Shown here piece by piece: positions 33,818 to 42,466 of a DNA stretch of 64,000 nt. The stretch lies in the NCBI GenBank assembly GCA_017442225.1, contig JAFSAR010000003.1, positions 1 to 64,000 of the forward strand. Reading direction: 5' to 3'. This stretch comes from Clostridia bacterium. Lineage in GTDB: Bacteria > Bacillota > Clostridia > Oscillospirales > Acutalibacteraceae. The notes below the pieces were generated by a model. That model searched no databases and was not told the DNA's origin. It was given only the letters and a program-made list of their open reading frames with translations. Both the position numbers and the translations under genes were made by a program. How positions within the stretch are numbered: the first letter of the stretch is position 1; each line of letters opens with the position of its first letter.

Positions 33818-35284
33818 ATGAAAAAAGTTCTCGCCTTTGACTTTGGCGCTTCAAGCGGCAGAGCTATGCTTGCCACTTTAGAAAACGGCAAAATCAATAT
33901 GAAAGAAATTCACCGTTTTTCAAACGATCCTGTTGTAGTACGCGGTAGTATGTTTTGGGACGTGCTTCGTCTTTTCTTTGAGATAAAGACGGGTATTACC
34001 AAGGCTGTAAACGAGGGTGGTTTTGACGCTATAAGCATTGACACTTGGGGTGTTGATTTTGGATTGCTTGATAAAAAAGGAAGACTGCTTGCAAACCCAT
34101 ATCACTACCGTGACAACAGAACACACGACATACCCGAAAAAGTTTTTGAAATCATTTCTAAAGACGAGCTTTACAGCAAAGCAGGTTTGCAGTTTATACA
34201 CTTTAATACTATTTATCAGCTTATGTATTTAAAATTTAACGAGCCTGATATTTTAGAACGTGCTGACAAAATGCTTATGATACCCGACCTTTTCGGTTAT
34301 ATGCTTACAGGTGAAATAAAAGAGGAGGCAACCATAGCCTCTACATCTAATCTGCTTAACCCATATACAAAGGATTGGGATTTTGAGCTTATCGAACGCT
34401 TGGGATTACCAAAATCAATTTTTGCACCTATCGTAAAACCAGGTAATATATATGGATTTTTGTCTGACGAGATTTGTGAAGAGTTGGGTTGCAACAAGGT
34501 GCCTGTAATCGCAGTAGGCTCACACGATACCGCTTCTGCCGTAGTCGCCACTCCCACCGACCGCGATGACTTTGTTTATATAAGCTGTGGCACCTGGAGC
34601 CTTTTTGGTATTGAAAGCAAAACACCGATTCTTACCGCTGAGGCTTCAAAAGCCGACTTTACCAACGAAGGCGGTTTTGAGGACACAACTCGTTTCCTTA
34701 AAAACATTATGGGTCTGTGGCTTATTCAGGAATCACGCCGTCAGTTCCGCCGCGAAGGTGAAGAGGTTGGCTTTGACGTACTCGAAAAAGAGGCTCTTGC
34801 AAGCGAACCGTTCAAATGCTTTATAAATGTTGATGACCCCGCATTTGAACCTTCAGGCAATCTACCGCGCAGAGTAAAGGAATACTGCGAAAAAACAGGT
34901 CAATATGTACCTCAGACTCGTGGTGAGGTTATGCGCTGTATTTATCAAAGCCTTGCAATGAAATATAAGTACACATTTAATACACTTAACAATATGGACG
35001 AAAAGAAATATCACAGCATTAATATTTTAGGCGGTGGTATCAAGGACAGATTGCTTTGCCAGATGACAAGTGATGCTTGTAATGTTCCCGTTCTCGCAGG
35101 TCCTACCGAAGCTACCGTTATGGGTAATATTGGTGTTGCGTTTAGCGCCTTAGATGAAATTTCCGACTTTGCAGAAATCAGAAAAATAGTATCTAACTCA
35201 ACCGAAATCAAAACCTATATGCCAAATGAAAACGAGCTTTGGGAAAAGGCTTATGCCGATTATCTTAAGGCAACAGGACTTTAA
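33818..35284 (+). CDS. rhaB: Rhamnulokinase
   Basis: A 488-residue FGGY kinase: AFDFGASSGRAMLA (phosphate 1), SIDTWGVDFGLLDKKGRLLANPYHYRDNRT, DTASAVVATP, SCGTWSLFGIE and ILGGGIKDRLLCQM. The VDFGLLD...YRDNRT and SCGTWSL wording is specific for RhaB within the family. It phosphorylates L-rhamnulose at C1. ATG 33818 follows GGAGG. No other rhamnose gene is adjacent. Confidence 0.9.
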   Translation: MKKVLAFDFGASSGRAMLATLENGKINMKEIHRFSNDPVVVRGSMFWDVLRLFFEIKTGITKAVNEGGFDAISIDTWGVDFGLLDKKGRLLANPYHYRDNRTHDIPEKVFEIISKDELYSKAGLQFIHFNTIYQLMYLKFNEPDILERADKMLMIPDLFGYMLTGEIKEEATIASTSNLLNPYTKDWDFELIERLGLPKSIFAPIVKPGNIYGFLSDEICEELGCNKVPVIAVGSHDTASAVVATPTDRDDFVYISCGTWSLFGIESKTPILTAEASKADFTNEGGFEDTTRFLKNIMGLWLIQESRRQFRREGEEVGFDVLEKEALASEPFKCFINVDDPAFEPSGNLPRRVKEYCEKTGQYVPQTRGEVMRCIYQSLAMKYKYTFNTLNNMDEKKYHSINILGGGIKDRLLCQMTSDACNVPVLAGPTEATVMGNIGVAFSALDEISDFAEIRKIVSNSTEIKTYMPNENELWEKAYADYLKATGL

Positions 35285-35291
35285 TTGTTTT

Positions 35292-35326
35292 AAAAATGCT
35301 CTGCTTTAAAAAGCAGAGCATTTTTG
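35292..35326. terminator. Bidirectional terminator after rhaB
   Basis: AAAAATGCTCTGCTT (35292-35306) and AAGCAGAGCATTTTT (35311-35325) form a long perfect stem with terminal A/T runs. Confidence 0.92.
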
Positions 35327-35327
35327 T

Positions 35328-36056
35328 TTAGTAATATTTTTCTATAAATTCAACAATTGGAGTATTGTCGGTCAGACCGTGTGGGTGGTGGTCACCGCCG
35401 GGTTTTATTATAAGCTCTATATTACCGCCGTTTTGCTTGAAATAATCATAAAGCAACTGTCCGTTTTCGCAAAAAGGTACGGTTTTATCGCTGTCACCAC
35501 TGACTAACATTATTGGAACGCCCGATTTTAAAAGCTTTTCTTTTTGGTCAATTGGGTGATTTCTGAAATTTAACAAATCCGAAAGTGACATACCCATATT
35601 GTCAATAAACTCTTGTGAGCGATCATCCTGACTCATACCTAAAGCAAAAGGCCAGCTTAAATAGTTCATAACAGGCGCGTCGAGATAAGCGCACGCCACG
35701 TGTTGTGGATATTTTGCAGCAAAATATACCGCCTGCATACCGCCGCAAGAATAACCTATCAAAGCACACTTGGAATTAAGACCGAATTGCTCACTCATAT
35801 ATTCACAAAACTTGTGCCGCATATCAGTATCTGACTCGGGACACATACGGGTAGTATTGGTCATATAAGCCAGATGATAACCCTTTTTAATCATTGATAG
35901 CTCTAAATCAGGAAAAGCGCCGAAATATTCGGTGCGATACAGCCATTTTTTGCCCTCAACCGCATTATCGGGGCATATAAGTATGCAATATCTACCCTCA
36001 AAATTAAAGTCTAACCTTTTAAAACCGTTCCAGATGCTTTCGGTCATATTATTCAC
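35328..36056 (-). CDS. Alpha/beta hydrolase (esterase-like)
   Basis: The protein (242 residues) has ALIGYSCGGMQAVYFA, with the nucleophile in GYSCG, GVPIMLVSGDSDKTVPF (acid) and PGGDHHPHG (His). The fold is that of small prolyl-oligopeptidase/acetylxylan-esterase-like hydrolases; the substrate is unknown. The start overlaps the galK stop by eight bases, so it is co-translated with galactokinase, which suggests a sugar-ester role. Confidence 0.85.
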   Translation of the reverse strand: MNNMTESIWNGFKRLDFNFEGRYCILICPDNAVEGKKWLYRTEYFGAFPDLELSMIKKGYHLAYMTNTTRMCPESDTDMRHKFCEYMSEQFGLNSKCALIGYSCGGMQAVYFAAKYPQHVACAYLDAPVMNYLSWPFALGMSQDDRSQEFIDNMGMSLSDLLNFRNHPIDQKEKLLKSGVPIMLVSGDSDKTVPFCENGQLLYDYFKQNGGNIELIIKPGGDHHPHGLTDNTPIVEFIEKYY

Positions 36057-37326
36057 CTCTTAACTCATAACCACCAACAAGGCGAACAAAAAGCCTTACA
36101 CATGCGCCATCGCCAAACACCGACTCAATCATCTGCTTATAATCGTCAAACATTCTGTTAGGTATATAACACTGAATTGTTCCCGCAAAGCCGCCGCCAT
36201 GCACACGGTATGCGCCGTGACCGTTTAAAAACTGCTTTGTGAGTGTCAGCGCCAAAGATATTGCCTGCTGCTTTGGATTGCTTGGTGAATAGATATTTTG
36301 AAGCAAATCATAAGAAGACTCGCCCGAACGCTTAACAGCCGCAAAAAAAGTGTTAAAGTCGCCGCGTTTCAAAGCCGCTTTTTGTGTAAGCACACGACGG
36401 TTTTCATTAAACACGTGTATAGCGCGCATAATTGCTCGGTCACCGCATTTTTCACGTATTAAGGATATATTTTTATAAAACTCATCCTCATCGGCATCGC
36501 GCAAAAACTCTACACCCAAGGCATTGCTTACCGCCTTGCACTCAAGCGTAATATCTGCATAATCCTGTGTTAAATCCGCGTGGTTACCACCTGTATCAAC
36601 AACACAAAGCGTATGATTTGACTTGCCTAAATCAATGTCAATTTTTTCAACAATGGGATTTTGCGGATCGCAAAAATCGGCATATGTAAAACCGCCTACG
36701 CTTGATGCCATCTGGTCAAGCAGACCGCACGGCTTGCCAAAATATTCGCGCTCGGCAAATTGTGAATATTTTGCAATACTTACCGCGTCAACAGCAGCGT
36801 TGTTAAACAAGCCGTTTACAATATTTGACACCAACACCTCGAATGCCGCCGAAGATGAAAGCCCCGAGCCTTTAAGCACATTGGATGTGGTGTATGCATC
36901 AAATCCGCCAATGTTATATCCGTTTTGACTAAATGCGGCAAGCACACCGCAAATAAGCGCACATGCTTTGCCCTTTTCACTTTCTTTAATCTCAAGGTCA
37001 TTTATACAGATTTCATCCATCTCATAACCTTTGGATTTAATACGCACAGTGTCACTGCCATTTGCCGACACAACGGCAATAACGTCAAGATTAACACTGC
37101 CTGCAAGCACCATACCATGCTGATGGTCAGTGTGATTACCGCCGATTTCGGTGCGTCCCGGCGCAGAAAAAAGACGGATATTGTCACGCTCACCGTAAAG
37201 CTCTACAAATTCATCCACAGCATCAATATAGCGCGCTCTTGCAGATTGAATATCCCCATAAAGCATGGTGAAATCTTTATCAAATTTTCCGTTTTGTATG
37301 TTTTGTTTAAGTTCAGTTATATTCAT
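36049..37326 (-). CDS. galK: Galactokinase
   Basis: A GHMP kinase of 425 residues with the galactokinase signature FSAPGRTEIGGNHTDHQHG, the ATP loop LKGSGLSSSAAFEVL and VHGGGFAGTIQCY near the end. It makes galactose-1-phosphate, first step of the Leloir pathway. Start MNITELKQNI at 37326 is chosen by family alignment; there is no clear Shine-Dalgarno, and a strong hairpin (37337-37374) lies directly upstream. Confidence 0.93.
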   Translation of the reverse strand: MNITELKQNIQNGKFDKDFTMLYGDIQSARARYIDAVDEFVELYGERDNIRLFSAPGRTEIGGNHTDHQHGMVLAGSVNLDVIAVVSANGSDTVRIKSKGYEMDEICINDLEIKESEKGKACALICGVLAAFSQNGYNIGGFDAYTTSNVLKGSGLSSSAAFEVLVSNIVNGLFNNAAVDAVSIAKYSQFAEREYFGKPCGLLDQMASSVGGFTYADFCDPQNPIVEKIDIDLGKSNHTLCVVDTGGNHADLTQDYADITLECKAVSNALGVEFLRDADEDEFYKNISLIREKCGDRAIMRAIHVFNENRRVLTQKAALKRGDFNTFFAAVKRSGESSYDLLQNIYSPSNPKQQAISLALTLTKQFLNGHGAYRVHGGGFAGTIQCYIPNRMFDDYKQMIESVFGDGACVRLFVRLVGGYELRGE

Positions 37327-37336
37327 AATTAACAAA

Positions 37337-37374
37337 GCGGAAAATAACACACCGATAAGTTTGTTATTTTCCGC
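37337..37374 (-). terminator. Perfect 13-base hairpin between ackA and galK
   Basis: GCGGAAAATAACA (37337-37349) and TGTTATTTTCCGC (37362-37374) form a perfect stem with a 12-base loop. On the minus strand it follows ackA and ends ten bases before the galK start with only a weak T run, so it could end the ackA transcript or control galK translation. Confidence 0.65.
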
Positions 37375-37397
37375 CCTTTCTTAACATTATTTTAAAA

Positions 37398-38597
37398 TTA
37401 AAGCGCCTCTACAATAGCCTTTGTATCACGGGCAATCTTAAGCTCCTCGTTGGTAGGAATAATGTAAACATTAACCTTACTGTCATCGGTAGAAATCTTA
37501 ATTTCTTCACCGTGAACCTTGTTCGCCTCTGCATTAAGCTTAATGCCAAGGTATGCAAGATTTTCGCAGATATATTCGCGAAGCTCTTCGTCATTTTCGC
37601 CGATACCGCCTGTGAATACGATGGTATCAACACCATTCATAGCGGCAACATAAGAGCCAACGAATTTAAGAATCTGATAACGCTGCATATCAATAGCGAG
37701 CTGAGCGCGTGTGTTGCCTTCTGCTGCAGCAGCCGCAACATCGCGGTTGTCGTTCGATACGCCCGAAATACCCAAAACACCCGATTTTTTATTACAGATA
37801 GAATCAATGTCAGCGAATGTGAGTCCCTCTTTTTCGGCAATATATGTAAGGGTTGACGGGTCAAGTGTACCACAGCGTGTACCCATCATAAAGCCGTCAA
37901 GTGGAGTAAAGCCCATTGATGTATCAATGCAAACACCATCTTTAATAGCGCTTATTGAACAACCGTTACCAAGGTGACAGGTAATAATTTTAAGGTCCTT
38001 TTTATCTTTACCCTCAAGGTCAACAGCCCTATCACTTACAAAGCTGTGTGAAGTGCCGTGGAAGCCGTACTTACGAACACGGTATTTTTCATAATACTCA
38101 TAAGGCAAAGCATAAATGTACGCCTCGGCAGGCATTGTCTGATGGAAGGATGTATCAAACACACCAACCTGTGGAATCTTGTCACCAAATGTTTTGGTAC
38201 AAGCCTCGATACCCAAAATATTTGCAGGGTTGTGAAGCGGTGCCATAACGCTGCACTCACGAACCTTTGCAATCATTTCATCAGTGATAAGAGCCGATTT
38301 GTTAAATTCTTCAGCGCCGTGAACAACACGGTGACCGATAGCGGTAACCTCGTCAAGAGAGTCGATAACCTTTGCCTCTGACTTTGTCATAGCGTAAACA
38401 ACGGCTTGGAAAGCTTCACTGTGTGTAGGCATATCGGTTTCTGCCTTATATACTCTGCCGTCAGCAGCCTTGTGTGTGATAGCACCTGTAACACCGATAC
38501 GCTCGCAAAGACCTTTTGCCAAAACAACCTCGTTGTCCATATCAATAAGCTGATACTTAAGTGATGAACTACCTGCATTAACTACAAATACTTTCAT
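37398..38597 (-). CDS. ackA: Acetate kinase
   Basis: A 399-residue kinase starting MKVFVVNAGSSSLKYQLIDM, with GVFDTSFHQTMP, CHLGNGCSISAI, MMGTRCGTLDPS and VFTGGIGEND, all AckA motifs. It makes ATP and acetate from acetyl phosphate. No pta gene is adjacent. It is divergent from tmcAL; the 130 AT-rich bases between hold both promoters. Confidence 0.97.
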   Translation of the reverse strand: MKVFVVNAGSSSLKYQLIDMDNEVVLAKGLCERIGVTGAITHKAADGRVYKAETDMPTHSEAFQAVVYAMTKSEAKVIDSLDEVTAIGHRVVHGAEEFNKSALITDEMIAKVRECSVMAPLHNPANILGIEACTKTFGDKIPQVGVFDTSFHQTMPAEAYIYALPYEYYEKYRVRKYGFHGTSHSFVSDRAVDLEGKDKKDLKIITCHLGNGCSISAIKDGVCIDTSMGFTPLDGFMMGTRCGTLDPSTLTYIAEKEGLTFADIDSICNKKSGVLGISGVSNDNRDVAAAAAEGNTRAQLAIDMQRYQILKFVGSYVAAMNGVDTIVFTGGIGENDEELREYICENLAYLGIKLNAEANKVHGEEIKISTDDSKVNVYIIPTNEELKIARDTKAIVEAL

Positions 38598-38729
38598 TTT
38601 AATTACTCCTTAAATTAAATATTGAAACATTATTTTCTTTATGGTAAAATATTTCCATAAACATACACATATATAATACTTTATCAATTTTGTTTTTTCA
38701 AGTGCATTTTTGCAAAAAGAGGTGATTTT

Positions 38730-39905
38730 TTGTCGGCTGTCGGTATTATTGCAGAGTTTAACCCCCTGCATACAGGCCATAAGCGTTTGATTGACTACGC
38801 TCATACTTTGGGCGAGACCGTTATTTGCGTCATAAGCGGCAACTTTGTGCAGCGCGGCGATGTCGCGATAATCAGTAAACAGCAACGCGCAAAATTCGCC
38901 TTACTAAGTGGTGTGGATATCGTGGCTGAAATGCCTGTGCTCTGGAGTATGTCAACCACGCAGAACTTTGCGCTTGCGGGCGTGTGGCAGCTATATAACC
39001 TCGGCTGCGACAAAATTGTCTTTGGCAGTGAGTGCGGTGATATTGACGCGTTAAAATCTGCCGCCGACGTGCTTTGTAGTGACGGTTTTTTTGAAAGAGC
39101 TGTCGAAAAGGCAAAATCGGGTGTGACCTTTGCCGTCGCGCGCGAGCAGACCGCCGCCGAGATGGGTGTCGATTTTACCCTCTTGCGAAACGCTAATGAC
39201 AACCTCGGTATAGAATATATAACAGCTGGTAAAAAACTTAATTTACCTATAGAATTTCACTGTTTAAAACGCGTAGGCGCTATGCACGACAGCGATGAGA
39301 TTACCGACGGGTTTGTGTCGTCGTCATATATCCGCGAGGAACTGAAAAAAGCTAATATCGGCTATACTGAACGCTTTATGCCACGCGAAATACGAGGCAT
39401 TATACAAGACGAGCATATCGCAGATATATCGCGACTTGAAAACGCAATACTGTGTTCACTTCGCACCAAAACCGCAGATGATTTTAAAAATCTACCCGAT
39501 ATAAGCGAAGGACTCCACAACAAAATTTATTTTTCAGCGCGTGTTGCCACATCACTTTCCGAGTTGTGTAATATGATAAAGACCAAGCGATATACTATGG
39601 CGCGGATAAGGCGGCTCGTGCTTTCGGCGTTTTTGGGATTTGACAGTCAGTTTTTTATGACTACCCCGCCCTACGTGCGCGTGCTGGGCTTTAGTGAACA
39701 GGGTCTAAACCATCTTAAATCGCCGCAGGGCATAATACCTGTTATCACCCGCACAGCGCAGATAAAAGAGCTTGACGCTAACGCAATACGTATATTTGAA
39801 ACCGAGTGTCGCGCTACCGATATATATAATCTTTCTTTACGCCACCCTCTTGAGTGCGGAACAGAACAAAAAATGAAGTTGCTTAAAACGGAGGAACTTT
39901 TATGA
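38730..39905 (+). CDS. tmcAL: tRNA(Met) cytidine acetate ligase TmcAL
   Basis: A nucleotidyltransferase-fold protein of 391 residues: GIIAEFNPLHTGHKRLI (HxGH motif), ISGNFVQRGD, FGSECGDIDAL, and SSSYIREEL. This is the YlbM/TmcAL family, which makes N4-acetylcytidine at the wobble position of elongator tRNA-Met using acetate and ATP. It is interesting that acetate kinase is its divergent neighbour. TTG start after GAGGTG; the stop overlaps the next start by four bases. Confidence 0.92.
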   Translation: MSAVGIIAEFNPLHTGHKRLIDYAHTLGETVICVISGNFVQRGDVAIISKQQRAKFALLSGVDIVAEMPVLWSMSTTQNFALAGVWQLYNLGCDKIVFGSECGDIDALKSAADVLCSDGFFERAVEKAKSGVTFAVAREQTAAEMGVDFTLLRNANDNLGIEYITAGKKLNLPIEFHCLKRVGAMHDSDEITDGFVSSSYIREELKKANIGYTERFMPREIRGIIQDEHIADISRLENAILCSLRTKTADDFKNLPDISEGLHNKIYFSARVATSLSELCNMIKTKRYTMARIRRLVLSAFLGFDSQFFMTTPPYVRVLGFSEQGLNHLKSPQGIIPVITRTAQIKELDANAIRIFETECRATDIYNLSLRHPLECGTEQKMKLLKTEELL

Positions 39906-40831
39906 TAAAAACTGAACTAAAGGATTATCTCGACTATGGCAAAGTGCTGTGCCTTACCAACGGCGTTATTGAAGCATACGTTACAATAGACGTAGGTCCA
40001 CGCATTATACGCTTTGGCTTTGTTGGTGGGCAAAACATTATGTGTGATAACCGTGCGGCAGGTACCCCAAAGGACGATGCCGAGTTCGAAAACTTTTTCG
40101 GCAAAGGCAAAAAGTGGGAGATTTTAGGCGGTCACCGTATATGGACATCGCCCGAAAGCTATCCCGCAAGCTATTATCCCGACCTCCAGCCTGTAAAGTA
40201 TGAAATCACCAAAAACGGCGCGGTATTTACATCAAACCCCGAAACTGAAAACGGCGTACAAAAACAGCTTCAAATTATGATGGACCCTGATGACGCTAAT
40301 ATGCAAGTGACCATGCGCGTTAAAAATATTGCCTCTGCCCCGCAGGAGTTTTCCGTCTGGGGACTTACTGTGTCGGCTGTAGGCGGTACGCTTGTTATAC
40401 CCATGAACGACAACGACACCGGACTGCTCGCCAACCGTAATATTTCGGTATGGCCCTACACTAATCTTGCAGACAGCCGCTTGCATTTTGGCAACCGCTA
40501 TGTAACGCTACGACAGAATACTAACGTAGGCCAGTCGTTAAAACTCGGGTTTGACTTAAATCAGGCAGAAACGTATTACTGTCTGGGCGAGGATATTTTT
40601 CGCAAGTCTTACGAAACCTATCACCCACGCGAAAAATATCCCGACAACAATTGCAGCTTTGAAACCTATACCTGCGCGACATTTATAGAGATTGAATCTC
40701 TTAGTCCCTTAAAAACGGTACAACAGAATGAAACCGTGTCGCTTACAGAACATTGGTCGTTGCATAAAAAGCCGTGCGATATCGACTTTAACGACGATAA
40801 CTCAATTGATAATATGCTTGAAAAATTATAA
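39902..40831 (+). CDS. DUF4380 / aldose-epimerase-like protein
   Basis: The 309-residue protein is a beta-sandwich type: EAYVTIDVGPRIIRFGFVGG, then GGHRIWTSPESYP, MRVKNIASAPQEFSVWGLTV and ATFIEIESLSPL. The GPRI..F and GGHR.W.SPE wording resembles DUF4380 and mutarotase-like proteins, which bind carbohydrate. The catalytic residues of true epimerases are not clearly seen, so the activity is open. Translation is coupled to tmcAL by a four-base overlap. Confidence 0.7.
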   Translation: MIKTELKDYLDYGKVLCLTNGVIEAYVTIDVGPRIIRFGFVGGQNIMCDNRAAGTPKDDAEFENFFGKGKKWEILGGHRIWTSPESYPASYYPDLQPVKYEITKNGAVFTSNPETENGVQKQLQIMMDPDDANMQVTMRVKNIASAPQEFSVWGLTVSAVGGTLVIPMNDNDTGLLANRNISVWPYTNLADSRLHFGNRYVTLRQNTNVGQSLKLGFDLNQAETYYCLGEDIFRKSYETYHPREKYPDNNCSFETYTCATFIEIESLSPLKTVQQNETVSLTEHWSLHKKPCDIDFNDDNSIDNMLEKL

Positions 40832-41004
40832 TGGCTATCGGAGGTGGAAATAGCAAAAATTTGCTATTTCCATGCCAAATATTCGATTTGTCAACAAGTT
40901 TTCAAAGAAAACTTGACCATAGACATTATCAAGGATGTTTTAGAGCCGCTGTATCGGCTCTTTTAGTGGAAATATAAAACATTTCCACTTCCAACAATCA
41001 TTAT
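40828..41004. repeat. Multi-hairpin element: outer stem enclosing four hairpins
   Basis: ATAATGGCTATCGGAGGT (40828-40845) can pair with ACTTCCAACAATCATTAT (40987-41004) in 15 of 18 positions counting G-U. Inside are hairpins at 40845-40872 (TGGAAATAGCAAA arms), 40895-40915 (CAAGTTTTC/GAAAACTTG), 40942-40961 (AGAGCCG/CGGCTCT) and 40965-40989 (AGTGGAAAT/ATTTCCACT). The element starts at the stop codon of the upstream gene. The remaining bases to 41072 hold nothing recognisable. Confidence 0.6.
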
Positions 41005-41071
41005 AAGGTAATTCACTGTGAAAAATATAAGGATGAGCGTCACTTTGTATCGTGGATGCAATAACAAATGT

Positions 41072-41112
41072 AAAAGGATTCTGAGAAATTTTCTTGGAAT
41101 CCTTATTTTTTG
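41072..41112 (+). terminator. Terminator before the SulP gene
   Basis: AAGGATTC (41074-41081) pairs with GAATCCTT (41097-41104), followed by ATTTTTTG. Confidence 0.85.
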
Positions 41113-41181
41113 ATAGACAATTGAAAGCTTTTGTGATATATTATATTGGTTTGATTTTCAATATTTTAAGGGGACTTAAAA

Positions 41182-42459
41182 ATGAATAAATTTTATTTAA
41201 AACCAAAGTTTTTTGAAACGCTCAAAGACTACACAAAAAGCCAACTTACAAAGGACATTGTCGCGGGTATAATTGTCGCAATAATCGCTATGCCGCTGTC
41301 CATTGCATTGGCATTGGCATCGGGCGTAAACCCCGAGCAAGGCATCTACACCGCAATTTTTGCAGGCTTTATCGTGGCGCTTTTTGGCGGTAGCAACGTA
41401 CAGATTGCAGGTCCTACCGCGGCATTTGCAACCGTTGTGGCGGGCATTGTGGCAACCAAAGGTATGTCTGGGCTGATTATCGCCTCGCTTATGGCGGGTA
41501 TCATACTTATACTTATGGGTGTGCTCAAGCTCGGCTCACTTATAAAATATGTACCCCGCACCATCACAGTTGGCTTTACTGCGGGTATTGCCGTTACCAT
41601 ATTTTTAGGTCAGATAAAAGACTTTTTAGGTATTACATATATGAACGGTGAAGCACCGATTGAAGCTATTGAAAAGGTAGAGGCAAACATACACAACATT
41701 TCTACATTTAATTGGCAGTCACTGCTTGCGGGCGCCGTTTGTCTTGCGATTCTTATAATTTATCCCAAACTTGAAAAGAGAGTACCGCCCTCACTTATAG
41801 CGGTGGTTGTGGGCGCCGTATTGGTTAAATTTATCCCTACACTGAGCAATAATGTAAGCACTATCGGCGGACTTTATAATATACCGTCGGGATTTCCAAA
41901 GTTTACGCTGGGCTCGGTAGATATCAATCTTAACACCGTTATATCACTTATTCCCAACGCTTTTACAATAGCAATCCTTGCGGGCATTGAATCGCTGCTT
42001 TCCTGCGTAGTGGCTGACAGTATGACAGATTCAAAACACAACCCCAATGCCGAGCTTGTAGCGCAGGGTCTTGGCAATATGGCATCTGTCGCTTTTGGCG
42101 GCATCCCCGCTACAGGCGCTATTGCCAGAACTGCCGCAAATATCAAAAACGGTGGCAGAACAGGAGTTGCAGGTATGGTGCATGCGATTGTTTTGTTGCT
42201 TGTAGTGTTGTTCCTTATGCCGCTTGCAGAGCTGATACCAATGCCTGCCATTGCCGCTATTTTGTTTGTTGTGGCATATAATATGAGCGAGTGGCGCAGT
42301 TTTTTAAATATTGTAAAGCAGAAAAACTTTACTGATACTCTGATAATGGTACTCACCTTTGCGCTGACCGTTATATTTGACCTTGTTGTTGCAATAATCG
42401 TAGGTCTTGTTTTGCATTTTACAATTTTACTTATTAAAAAACTCTTAAAGAAGGCATAA
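41182..42459 (+). CDS. SulP family anion transporter without STAS domain
   Basis: This polytopic protein (425 residues) has the SulP core: DIVAGIIVAIIAMPLSIALALASGV, NVQIAGPTAAFATVVAGIV and later AGIESLLSCVVADSMTDSKHNPNAELVAQGLGN with AFGGIPATGAIARTAANIK. The usual C-terminal STAS domain (about 100 residues) is missing; the protein ends shortly after the last membrane segment (LLIKKLLKKA). The family moves sulfate, bicarbonate or dicarboxylates. AAGGGGA precedes the ATG. It is followed by a ClC gene eight bases on, so an anion transport operon is likely. Confidence 0.92.
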   Translation: MNKFYLKPKFFETLKDYTKSQLTKDIVAGIIVAIIAMPLSIALALASGVNPEQGIYTAIFAGFIVALFGGSNVQIAGPTAAFATVVAGIVATKGMSGLIIASLMAGIILILMGVLKLGSLIKYVPRTITVGFTAGIAVTIFLGQIKDFLGITYMNGEAPIEAIEKVEANIHNISTFNWQSLLAGAVCLAILIIYPKLEKRVPPSLIAVVVGAVLVKFIPTLSNNVSTIGGLYNIPSGFPKFTLGSVDINLNTVISLIPNAFTIAILAGIESLLSCVVADSMTDSKHNPNAELVAQGLGNMASVAFGGIPATGAIARTAANIKNGGRTGVAGMVHAIVLLLVVLFLMPLAELIPMPAIAAILFVVAYNMSEWRSFLNIVKQKNFTDTLIMVLTFALTVIFDLVVAIIVGLVLHFTILLIKKLLKKA

Positions 42460-42466
42460 AAAATCA

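Noticed and set aside
36925..37332. A 135-residue frame opposite galK
   Set aside because: Antisense shadow over the galactokinase ATP and sugar motifs.
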